The notes under the pieces were generated by a model. It had not been told where the DNA came from. It saw only the letters and a list, made by a program, of their open reading frames with translations, and did not search any database. 64,000 nucleotides of DNA from Chiridota heheva (Eukaryota; Echinodermata; Holothuroidea; Apodida; Chiridotidae): contig JAIGNY010001844.1 in assembly GCA_020152595.1 (NCBI GenBank), positions 585,001 through 649,000 on the forward strand, written 5' to 3'. The position numbers were made by a program, and so were the translations under genes. Of this stretch, positions 36,960 to 46,559 are shown piece after piece. Position 1 is the first letter of the stretch. Every line of letters starts with the position of its first letter.

Positions 36960-37975
36960 ATGTGGGAGCTCCCTGAGGGCGAGATAACATATTTGCGATC
37001 GTGTTCTCCTTGCCTTACTAAGATCATCCTGTCGGCCAAGCTGGAACAACAGGACATCTCCGAAGCAACCCGCGAAGAGGTCCAGGCCTTCCGCCGACAA
37101 CCACCAAAGGTCCGCCTGTGTGAGGCCAAGGAGGGGGAGAAAATTCTCGTGCTTCTCTATGGCCATCTTTGTAGAAGCTCAGGCAAGTTGGTCGACTGTC
37201 ATGTCGATCAAATCCGACAGCCCGGCTAGCAAAGGTGTGGTTGTTGAGATGATGTCGGCTGGCAGATGGCTGTGCAGGACCAAGTCCAGCCACTCAGTCA
37301 CCTATTTTGCAAGAGCTTGAAACTTATAGCCTTCGTTTGGACCAGTCAACAGCATTGAGGGGTCTTCCCTCCGCTGGACCACTGGGTCAATAAACTTATT
37401 GGCCCTGGCCACAGAGCTTGACAGTGCTGGAGTGCTGCTCACGGGCTGGTGGAGGAGTTGCAATACTCCATCCGGAATAGAGGGGGTGCCTGCTAGCACC
37501 TTATAAACTGCTGGCTGGATGCGAGTGGCCTGTTCAACCTCTTTGTCCAGTCCTTGGCAGGGGTCCCAGCCCAATGCTGTACACGGGTCACCAGGGAAAC
37601 ATCAATGGGAAACTGCTTAGCCGCTGGCTTATCGTCCCTTTGGGCTGTAGTGAGCAGTCTGCGCTGAGAATGTGCGCATACCTCTGCAGGAGGTGCTCCC
37701 ACAACATCCAGCTTGATCTCCTGCACCAGGATATCCAAGAGCTATAGGACCCGCTCCCCCTGTAGTAGGGTGTCCACCGGTGAAGGTGGCGGGAACAGGA
37801 CCTTGTCCTGTACCCTGCAGGATACGCGAGTCCTATCTAGCATGGCCTGCATCAGCAAGGCGTCACTAGGGGCGACTTGAACAGGAGCAGCAGGAGGTAT
37901 CCCCTGTTCCAGGGGATGGTCCGGTGTCCTGAGAGTGTCCGGAGGTTTCGCAGGTGGGTCCAGATACAGATAATA
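36960..37975 (-). pseudogene. DIRS-like gag region
   Basis: Several frames carry Pro/Ala-rich then helical sequence: GIPPAAPVQVAPSDALLMQA, then IPDGVLQLLHQPVSSTPALS, FQALAK before a stop, and KARRTRSQICYLALRELPHN near the end. This gag-like assignment rests on its place upstream of RNase H and recombinase motifs. No domain is individually diagnostic. Confidence 0.45.
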
Positions 37976-38315
37976 AATTACATTGGAACTGTCACAATTA
38001 CACTTTCCAGGTTTAAGCTGAGTATTACTGGCTATGAGCAAAATGGTGTGTGAGGTGTCCATGTTTTTACAGACTAGGCATTTGGTATTACCATGGTTGA
38101 TTTGTGTGTTTTGAAGTTTAGAATGTACGAAAATGGATTGCAAGTTGCGAGGTTGTTTGCGTGCTATAACTGGGGGATTCGTGAAAAGGGGGGCTAGTGA
38201 TGGATCTGAATGAAGGATGGGCCACAATTGTTGTACATTGGATATGAATGGTTGTAGCGAGGGATGATGTGTATCATTAAACCTCAGAGAGGTCGTATAT
38301 CTCATCATTTTTTCC
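37976..38315 (-). pseudogene. Penelope-like element fragment (RT tail to GIY-YIG linker)
   Basis: The minus strand reads HPSLQPFISNVQQLWPILHS, DPSLAPLFTNPPVIARKQP, RNLQSIFVHSKL, TKCLVCKNMDTSHT and CNCDSSNVIYYLYL. This is the region after the thumb of Penelope-type RTs, leading into the GIY-YIG endonuclease (xNVVYLIxC). It stops right at the point where the GIY-YIG would begin and continues in frame into DIRS-like gag. The fragment is short but the motif order is distinctive. Confidence 0.75.
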
Positions 38316-38320
38316 AACCG

Positions 38321-38349
38321 GTATATATATATATATATATATATATATA
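38321..38349. repeat. (TA)n tract flanking a MITE
   Basis: A TA repeat of about 28 bp ends at the left TIR of the MITE. A longer TA tract starts after the right TIR. Confidence 0.9.
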
Positions 38350-38692
38350 CCGTATTTTCTCTAATAAACGCCCCCACCCTCTAATAAACGCCCCCCCATC
38401 ATTTTTCATACTTTCAGGATGTAAGAACGTACTTTTAACTTACCGAATGTGACTTGAAAAGGCTGTAAGTCGAACGTAACCAAGTGGAAAATATGCAAAG
38501 AGTATATTCCATTAATAATCCATGCACAATAATGCTAAAAACACAAAAATCGCATAAAGGAACTAATATCATAGGCCTAAAAGAAATTGCCTTTCTTTTG
38601 TTACATTTTTTTCTTCATACTTTACCCTCGAATAAACGCCCCCCTGTTTTCCAAATGCAACGCCCCGGGGGCGTTTATTAGAGAAAATACGG
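38350..38692. mobile_element. MITE, 343 bp, perfect 26 bp TIRs, in (TA)n
   Basis: The left end begins CCGTATTTTCTCTAATAAAC followed by GCCCCC. The right end is its exact reverse complement over 26 bases. Both ends join TA repeats, so a TA target duplication is likely. Internal copies of CTCTAATAAACGCCCCC (38380) and CTCGAATAAACGCCCCC (38628) sit next to each end. No transposase is present, so it is non-autonomous. Confidence 0.85.
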
Positions 38693-38903
<211 letters not shown>

Positions 38904-39395
38904 CCAAAGGGACACAACGCCTTGAACTCTTTTCAAATACTTTTGATGGAGAAACAGCATGTTAAGTGCCTGCAATATATTGAGGATAATGCCCTGCTGT
39001 AAGTTATAATCTTCCCCATTCTTATTGCAAGCATAATCTGGGTCACACATGCAGATGAAAATCAAATCTGAATTCAAAGAAGTTAAACAGGTACTTTGCA
39101 ATAATAAATAAGGAATAAAAAGATTATTAGTGTGGCAAAACATGTGAGTCTGAAATGTTGGGATAGACTTGAAAGAAAAGACAAAAAATTAGACAAAACG
39201 GCCGCACCCTCGAGTATGAATAATTCGGCCCGGGGGGAATCTTCTTTGAAGCTATTTATAATCAGTTGTGTTAGGTAAAGTATTGATTTAATATACCATT
39301 CTTACTTTCGTCCATAATTTAGATGAGATTTAGAGTTCAGAGAAAAATAAAGGCCATTTCGCTCGAGCTTGTGTTAAAAGTAATGTTGTTTTTAG
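38904..39395. other. no gene recognised
   Basis: This is AT-rich unassigned sequence. Confidence 0.35.
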
Positions 39396-39480
39396 ACACA
39401 TGCCAGGGAAGGCACACACGTAAGTCACCTGTGACTTGCTCAGTGTGGACCCAAGAAATTTGTCAGGACAAGATCAGCTT
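39396..39480 (-). repeat. SINE 3'-tail fragment (AAGTCAC..GTGACTT motif)
   Basis: ACATGCCAGGGAAGGCACAC, AAGTCACCTGTGACTT and TGTGGACCCAAGAAATTTG match 5155-5245 and the tail of the SINE at 60 kb. Confidence 0.6.
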
Positions 39481-39557
39481 TTAAAAAATTCAAAAGCTGT
39501 TAAAATTTGGGTAAAAAGAGGTTGATGCTTTTTTAACGATTTTGATGGGTGTGAATT

Positions 39558-40910
39558 ATAATTTACCCACTGACGCCGTAACTTACCCACTGATGCCGTA
39601 ATTTACCTACTGATGCCTTAATTTACCCACTGATGCCTTAATTTATTCACTGATGCCCTAATTGACCCACTGATGCCATAATTTACCCACCGATGCCCTT
39701 ATTTACTCACTGATGTCCTAGTTTACCCACTGATGCCCTAGTTTACCCACTGATGCCTTAATTTACCCACTAATGCCCTAAATTACCCACTGATGCCCTA
39801 ATTTACCCACTGATGCCCAAATTTATCCACTGATTCCCTAATTTACCCACTAAGGCCGTAATTTATCCACTGATGCCCTAGTTTACCCACTGATGCCCTC
39901 ATTTACCCATTGATGTCCTAATTTATCCACTGATACCCTAATTTACCGACTGATGCTCTAATTTACCCACTGATGCCTTAATTTACCCACTGATGCCCTA
40001 ATTTATTCACCGACATCTTAATTTACCCACTGATACTATAATCTACCCACTGACACCCTTTGAACCACTTCATTAAAAACAATACAAAACACATGTGTAC
40101 CCACTAGAGTTCTGACTAGTCCTTTCCTGAAATGATGATAATTGAACTGTACACATTCACAAAAAGAGATCTTAAAGATATCTTAATGTGGCTGTCCAAG
40201 TACTGAAAATTACAAGGATATAAAAATGAGTTCAAATCAAGCAGAACAAAATTGTCTGACGTGCAGTCACTACAACAGAAGATAAATTATTCTTAGGACA
40301 AAGATTTTGACTTTTGACTTAAAGTGAGATTAAAAAGTACTCATCAAGATGTGAGTAAGGGTTGTTAGCTATGCATGCATTACATGATCGGTTATGATAA
40401 TTAAGTCAATTTTAGGCAGGCATTGACAAATCAGCTGGAAAGAAATTTTTATCTTCAGGATAATAACCTGTGCAATCTGCATTGATGTTTCTGGCTGCAC
40501 AGTTACCCTGAGCAACAGTATTAGGCTGGTTGGTGAGGCTTAAGTGAGGGTGTATTTTGTATTGTTTAAAGTGGTACAAAGGGTGTCAGTGGGTAGATTA
40601 TGGTATCAGTGGGTAAATTAAGATGTCGGTGGGTAAATTAGGGCATCAGTGGGTAAATTAAGGCATCAGTGGGTAAATTAGAGCATCAGTGGGTAAATTA
40701 GGGTATCAGTGGATAAATTAAGGCATCAGTGGGTAAATTAGAGCATCAGTGGGTAAATTAGGGTATCAGTGGATAAATTAGGGCATCAATGGGTTAATGA
40801 GGGCATTAGTGGGTAAACTAGGGCATCAGTGGATAAATAAAGGCATCAGTGGGTAAATTAGGGAATCAGTGGATAATTTAGGGCATCAGTGGGTAAATTA
40901 GGGCATCCCC
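39558..40910. mobile_element. foldback-like element with inverted minisatellite arms
   Basis: The left arm (39558-40066) is about 25 copies of a 20 bp unit, ACCCACTGATGCCCTAATTT. The right arm (40583-40910) is about 16 copies of its reverse complement. Inward of the tandem part, CACTGACACCCTTTGAACCA..AACAATACAAAACAC at 40048-40092 faces its complement at 40556-40600, so the inverted repeats extend past the satellite. The central 460 bp has no coding frame. The layout matches the known Foldback/TU class (tandem-repeat outer arms, unique inner arms). No target duplication could be defined. Confidence 0.75.
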
Positions 40911-41039
40911 CTAAAGTCGGTATAGTAAGTCTCTGATTAATATGAATATTCAAGTCACCTTTGCCCTCATGTCATCTGTGGGCTATGGAGGCATGAAGTT
41001 TATCAATCTGTTGTGGATAATAGATCTGTGAAATTTGCA

Positions 41040-41165
41040 AAAACGAGCGCCCACCACGACAGTGATGGTCAAGTTGTGCCAGAGAGATTAGATTACGTCA
41101 GGGTGAAGAAAATGAAAAGAGGAGATAGTGAGGTGAGTCTTCACGGTATGAGGTACGGGTTTACC
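41040..41165 (-). repeat. fragment similar to the end of the Jockey-like copy
   Basis: The words GCCCACCACGACAGTGATGG and GTCAAGTTGTGCCAGAGAG correspond to CACCACAACAGCGAGGGTC and AAATTGTTCCTGAGAGG at 25072-25105. This suggests a shared terminal segment. Confidence 0.4.
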
Positions 41166-41188
41166 ATTTATTTAACATTAGAAGGTGC

Positions 41189-41866
41189 ATGAAGTTTCTG
41201 GACAGAAGCTCTGCAATATCACTTGTAAATGTACTTGTGCATAGCTGCATAGATTATTGCAATATCCTCCTTGCAGGGGTGCCAGGTGTTACAGTGAAAA
41301 AGTTGCAGCGTGTTCAGAATTATGCTGCAAGGCTCGTCACAAGAAGCAACTGTTTCACTCCATCACTTTATCTACTGCAAAATCTTCATTGGCTACCTGT
41401 CTCATATAGAATTAAATTTAAAATTTTAATACTCATTTTTAAATCCCTTCATAACATGGCCCCGTTATATCTGACCGAAATGTTTCATTATAAACAAACT
41501 AGTTACCGCCTTCGCTCTCAAAACCACCTCATCCTTTATGTTCCAAAAAGTAAACTTACATATGGCGATCGCTCTTTGCAAATATTTGGCCCAAAACTTT
41601 GGAATGACTTACCTCTTTCAATCAAATCTGCTCAATCCCTTAAACAATTCCATACCTTGCTTAAGACTCACTTATTTAATTGTGCTTTCAAGTCCTCTTC
41701 ATAATTTTCTTGTTCTTTGTTTTCTTTATATTTCATGCTTATCTTATTTACACATTTGTATTTATTTTCTTTATATGCATATTTTGTAAGGCGCATTAGA
41801 ATAAGTTATTTAGATAATGCGCCATATAAGTGTAATAAACTTAAACTTAAACTTAAACTTAAATCA
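41189..41866 (+). pseudogene. L2-like LINE ORF2 C-terminus and 3' end
   Basis: A 171-codon open frame encodes the C-terminal part of a LINE ORF2: LVHSCIDYCNILLAGVPG, KLQRVQNYAARLVTRSNC, LLQNLHWLPVSYRIKFKIL, LHNMAPLYLTEMFHYKQTSY, YGDRSLQIFGPKLWNDLPLS and LLKTHLFNCAF, ending at 41704. It has no internal stop, so it is a young 5' truncation. The 3' UTR carries facing GGCGCATTA and TAATGCGCC words and ends AATAAACTTAAACTTAAACT, the short tandem tail typical of L2/CR1. No endonuclease or catalytic RT box remains. Confidence 0.9.
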
Positions 41867-42044
41867 CATACTGATCATGCATGGACAAAAACATTGCAAT
41901 ATATCATCATGCAATATAACTTAAATTACGATAACTAATTCAACTAACTGCTCACAAACAGAGTTTTCAGAATGTGAAATTCTTCTTTTTTTTCCACAAA
42001 CTTAAGATCTAAGGAAAAGAAGAACAAAACAATCATATTTCTTG
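41867..42044. other. spacer downstream of MRPS18C
   Basis: This lies between the LINE tail and the presumed 3' end of the host gene, and nothing is recognised in it. Confidence 0.4.
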
Positions 42045-42066
42045 CAAATATTCTTTTAAATTTGTA

Positions 42067-42072
42067 TTTAAT
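42067..42072 (-). terminator. possible poly(A) signal ATTAAA for MRPS18C
   Basis: ATTAAA lies about 280 bp after the stop codon on the minus strand. It is a common variant signal, but no transcript evidence is available and other A/T-rich sites are possible. Confidence 0.3.
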
Positions 42073-42348
42073 TGTAATATTTCTGAAATTCTCTTTCACA
42101 AATTCTAGTTTGATATACACTTCATGTGTGATAATGACATACCATGATATGTGGGTGAGTGTATTTCTGGTATCTATGAAAAAGCAATGCCATGCTATTA
42201 TAAAAACACAACGGTATTCAACTACAAAAAGTTTTATACAACAGAGAAAGCCACTGAAAAAATCGTATCAGCCTGGGTCTGATATTTGGTTATCCAGGCA
42301 ACCCATGAGTGATATGTCGATCCATGGTTTCTTCTGCCTCATTAACAG

Positions 42349-42626
42349 TCAGCTAGGCAGTTTTCCCCCTACATGCCTCGCACCACACATCATCGTACTG
42401 TATCTTGATTCATGATTTTCAAATCTCTCATCACGACATTGTTGTTTCTTGCTCATTTCCAGTTTCTTGATCGTGCAGTCTTTTGGTGGTATCTTCATAG
42501 ATTTCATCCCGCTCTTCCTTTTTATTTTCATATGTTTTCCGATGTCCAATTCCCCCATGTACTTGTTGTTGAAAAGATTGTCATCTTTCAAATAAATCGG
42601 CTCCCTGTACAGGTATGGCATCAAAC
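42349..42626 (-). CDS. MRPS18C: MRPS18C, last coding exon
   Basis: Mitochondrial small-subunit ribosomal protein bS18m, terminal exon. The acceptor is TTTTATTTTCTTAG at 42640-42627. In the second phase the exon reads LMPYLYREPIYLKDDNLFNN and stays open to TGA at 42351-42349. The MP....(K/R)(D/E)P.YLKD block is the conserved C-terminus of S18C proteins, which normally stop about ten residues later. Here about 70 further basic residues follow (KHMKIKRKSGMKSM, KKLEMSKKQQCRDER), an unusual extension. The preceding exon lies 17.8 kb away. As assembled, the canonical splice puts this exon out of frame by one base (see the middle exon). Alternatives are a different donor or an assembly error. Confidence 0.75.
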
Positions 42627-42699
42627 CTAAGAAAATAAAATGAAACAAATTTATAGTAGAGTCACCAATAAACTTATTTTAGAAATTAAATTTTAGGAC

Positions 42700-43510
42700 C
42701 AAAGTTAAAGGTGACATGTAGCAGATTTTACATAAGTAAAAGAACATTAAATTCTGAGTATAATGCCCTTTAAATCTTTGAGTGTTTGAGTTATGGTCGA
42801 TCAAAGTTTTAAGATTTTAGAATTCTGGCAAACTTTGTGATGTCATCAGATGAACACATCTCAATATCCTTAAGTAATTCTTTCCAATGTATTCTTTAGT
42901 TTCAACAGTTTTAAGTTTGATTTCTCTCTTGCTGATTACCTGTTACCCTAGGGTGTTACCCTAGGGGCATAATTAATATCCGGATGGAATCAGATATTGA
43001 CCTTTCAAATATACATTAGAGAGGATTGCGAGTGAACACACATTTACAATGACGGGGTCGTCGCCTGCGTATTCGGTTATGATAGTAACAATGCTATCAC
43101 AAAACGCTTAATACGACCCAGACGGGAACGCAGGTACGACGTACGGACAGACATAACATCCACAACCAAGTCAATGTCCACGGCCTTTGATAACCCAGTT
43201 GTGGTGCACTGGCGTGTCTACCCAACCCAGGCTTGAACCCAGGGCCTCGTGGTCTGTAGACATGTATGATAACCGCTTCACCACAGTTGGTAGACAAAGA
43301 GAGGATTGAAATACGAAGGATTTATAAAACAATTGCAGACGTGTTCATCTGCCTGTTACAAATTATTGCACAATAAGGCCAAAAAATTGAAAATGCTGTA
43401 AAATGGTTAGTTTTTAACTGATGTTGATATTTGTTTTCATTGTATTAATGGTCCATCCTATATTTGAATTATTAAAGGTCAAGTTACTTCCATAGATGTC
43501 ATCAGACCTT
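42700..43510. repeat. dispersed repeat, paired with 55265-55775, hosting a SINE
   Basis: GGTGACATGTA, AATGCCCTTTA, GAGTTATGGTCGATCAAAGT, TTTAAGATTTTAGAATTC, GTGATGTCATCAGATG, ATATCCGGATGGAATCA, CGTGTTCATCTGCCTGT, GCTGTAAAATGGTTAGTTTT and GATGTCATCAGACC follow in the same order in both copies. The copy here is interrupted at 43029-43297. Confidence 0.85.
43029..43297 (-). mobile_element. tRNA-derived SINE with perfect 11 bp target duplication
   Basis: On the minus strand the head reads TGTGGTGAAGCGGTTATCA (A-box region) and GGGTTCAAGCCTGGGTT (B box GGTTCAAGCC). The 269 bp insert is flanked by AGAGAGGATTG at 43018-43028 and 43298-43308. The related repeat at 55.5 kb lacks the insert. This is a different SINE family from the 10 kb and 60 kb copies. 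It lies in an intron of MRPS18C in the same orientation. Confidence 0.85.
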
Positions 43511-45711
43511 TAATAGTGGTAAGACATGCATGTCTATCTCAATGATAGAGGATTAAAAACACAAACAAAAGTTTGTGAATAATGTACTCTGATATCTTGT
43601 CCATTTGATAGATATAAAGTTTAGAATATGTTAGGGGTTAATATTAAAACAACTGGTGTGGAAAGCCTACTGCAGATGAGTGATGTCACACTCTCTCTTT
43701 CTTAACAATTGGTAATGTACCTATTGAAATTAATTCAATATTTCTTTGCTAATAGAAATTATTTTTGGCTTCTTCAAATGGTATTAAAATCACTTACTAA
43801 ATTTTTTTTTGAGTATTGTATTGTCATGACCAGTGCATTAAAGAGCTCATGACATAAATTTATTTTATTGATTGAACAGAAAATGGACAATTTGATAGAG
43901 ATATATACCAATTTCATTGACATCCGTTGACGATAAGGAATATATAGTTCATAAAAGAATGATAGCATTTTTTATTTTTTATAAATAAACATTGAAATAT
44001 CAGTTCTAAAATCACCTAAATCTCATATGACGTCATATTGGTTATGCTGGCTAGATGACAGGATTCCACGCACAGTTTGTATGTAAACTTCATTGAGCAA
44101 TTCTAAAGCATCCAAAATCTGAAATATTTCACACTTTTAATCAAAAACAACATGCACCACACCTATATGTGTTAATGGGGGTGCAATAATGTCCATATTG
44201 CAGGAATTACATATCATCTTTTACCTACAATGGAAAAATATCGCCGTTTTGCAGGCGAAGTTTGTTCAGAACTTCAGACCACCACTCACTGTAGTAGAGA
44301 CAAGGGGCCCTGGGACCTACGGCAAAAAGTGTAATGCAACATGAAAGGGGAATACTGCAATTTAGCATGGATTGACTGCATACATGTCTGTGTCCCTGAT
44401 CACAAATTCCATTGTCTTCAAACATCAAAATACCAGTTGCGGTTTTTATGTAAGCCTAGAAGAAAACATTCAGTTTTAACCCGATTAGATTTTCAGTACT
44501 GGAGGTTTATATCATGTCTAGTTTTTTTCTTCTTCTCCAATCATAGGGGATTAAAATTTCATTTTTAGTTTTATGGTTGAAGTGTCTGATGAGGGTGGTA
44601 TGTGTGTGTGTGGCAGGGAGGGGGTCAGTGGTGATCTTGGGCTCCTGTCTGGAAAATTATTATGGTCAATGTAAAGAACTTTGAATACAGTATTATTATT
44701 TACGGATTTTTAATCTTTTTTTACGCTGATTTAACAATCATTAACAATTTTTTTTTTTTTTTTAAATTTAAATGGGATATTATTCTCCAAGATGAAGAAT
44801 TAATTCAATACTAAGGCCCTCAATAGGTCTGAGACTTCAGGATAGGAAACACCTTCCTGACCTGACTAAGCAAACACTATGCAAAAAACAACATTTTAAA
44901 ATGATTTTCATCATTTCTTAGGTTGTGCAAAGAATTTCAGAGAGCAGACCCAGTAACAAATAACTTATTGTCTACAGGAGATATGTATTCTGATTATTCC
45001 AATCATACATCCACTTCTAAAGTAATGAAACAGAAACTAAATGGCACTATGCCACACTAATTAATAAAATGGTTGAGTACCAATAATTTTGCAACATCGT
45101 TTATACACTTGGAAACAACATAGAATATATGGCAGTAATGTTCATTTTTGCAAAGTGCAACTAAAATGATTATCAAGGTCACCAGTGTATCAACAAGGCG
45201 CATTAATGACTCAATTTAGTGGAAATTCACAAGAAAATTTAGCCAATATGGTCTATCCCATGCCAGCAGCCTAATTTTCACATATGACTCCTCTCTACAA
45301 AGTGTTAGTCCATACGCTATTACTGTACTCATTTACAGCTCAGTAAATGGGGCAGAAATAGCATGTGATTAACTGCATTATAAAATCTGTACAGCAAACC
45401 TGCAGAACTGGAAGTAGTTGTGTTGCTAATCAAAAAGAAACAAAGCTTTATGGGTTTTTTTTATACGCTTAAAGAGGTAAAGTACAACTTCGTAAAAGTA
45501 ATGTCATCTTTACAGTTACACTTTGAGCATTAGCTTTAAAATATTTCTCTGAATGAAGTAAAACCACATCAAAATTATTAATTTGCCCATAAGGTATTAT
45601 TCAATTTTTATTGAAATTTAAAAAAAAATATAAATGAGAATGAAGTATTGCATAGCAGAGCAACTTTGCTTTTTGTCTGGCTTGAGAGAAATGAAACAAT
45701 TAGGATTTTCG
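43511..45711. other. intronic sequence of MRPS18C, no feature recognised
   Basis: This is AT-rich sequence with a T-rich tract at 44748-44763 and a GTGTGTGTGTG stretch at about 44600. No exon or RNA gene was recognised, though old dispersed repeats may be present. Confidence 0.35.
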
Positions 45712-46128
45712 GCCCCACCCTACCTAAACCCCATCCTACCTTAACCTTACCCTACCTAAACCCCACCCTACCTAAACCTCACCCTACCTAAACCCCACCC
45801 TACCTAAACCCCACCCTACCTAAACCCCACCCTACCTAAACCCCAATCTACCTCAACCCCACCCTACCTAAACCCCACCCTACCTAAACACCACCCTACC
45901 TAAACCCCACCCTACCTAAGCCCACCCTACCTAAACCCCACCCTACCTAAATCCCACCCTACCTAAACCCCACCCTACCTAAACCCCATCCTACCTAAAC
46001 TCCACCCTACCTAAACCCCACCCTACCTAAACCCCACCCTACCTAAACCCCACCCTACCTAAACCCCACCCAACCTAAACCCCACCCTACCTAAACCCCA
46101 CCCTACCTAAACCCTACCCACCCTGCCC
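45712..46128. repeat. minisatellite, 17 bp unit (CTACCTAAACCCCACCC)
   Basis: About 24 nearly identical copies are present, with few variants (ATCC, TCAA). It lies just beyond the 3' end of the interrupted LINE and may have grown from its 3' UTR. Confidence 0.95.
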
Positions 46129-46189
46129 CTGTACTTCAAAACCACCTAAACCTACCCTTATCACCTCCCAAAACAAAACCGTCAAGGAT

Positions 46190-46559
46190 TCAAGAAAATG
46201 TACAATACGAGTGCGTAATACACGGGTTAGAATAAACTTGTATAGCCTACTTAGGTCAGAGAATAGGATTTTTTTCACGGTAGACAACAATGATAACTAC
46301 TGGTCTATATAAGCAGATAACAGATAGTTCTTTAAACGGGACTTAAAAAGAGTTCAAGGAAGCAGATTTTTTGTATATCTGAGGGAAGCAAGTTCCAAAT
46401 CTAGCACCAACATGCCGGAATATATCTGTGAGGAAGTTAGCTTCAAAGGTAAACAAAGATTTAAGTTATGTCTAGTGGAGTACCTATGTAAAGAATTAGA
46501 GAGCATGAAGAAATCTGAAAATGTGTTGGGTAGTATGCTATTGAGAGAACTATAAACCA
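46190..46559 (-). pseudogene. LINE ORF2 C-terminus, distal part of a split copy
   Basis: From 46558 the minus strand reads VVYSSLNSILPNTFSDFFML, SNSLHRYSTRHNLNLCLPLK, then in shifted frame FKSRLKNYLLSAYID before a stop. This is the NxRxxxxL..P end of LINE ORF2 proteins. It continues the frame interrupted at 47375 by the Helitron-like element. Confidence 0.75.

Larger units (their letters stand above)
35500..37975 (-). mobile_element. decayed DIRS-like (tyrosine recombinase) retrotransposon
   Basis: On the minus strand a gag-like region, an RNase H-like fragment and a tyrosine recombinase follow in the order typical of DIRS/Ngaro elements. The reverse transcriptase expected between gag and RNase H is missing, because RNase H motifs start within about 30 bp of the gag end. 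Frames are shifted and stopped throughout. Outer ends were not resolved, and the right end abuts a Penelope-like fragment. Confidence 0.72.

Noticed and set aside
36927..37320. Plus-strand frames at the DIRS-like gag
   Set aside because: They are antisense to a coding-derived region, with no independent motif.
39558..40910. CRISPR-like array of regular 20 bp units
   Set aside because: Units are contiguous without unique spacers, the context is eukaryotic and the two arrays are inverted. A foldback element explains them.
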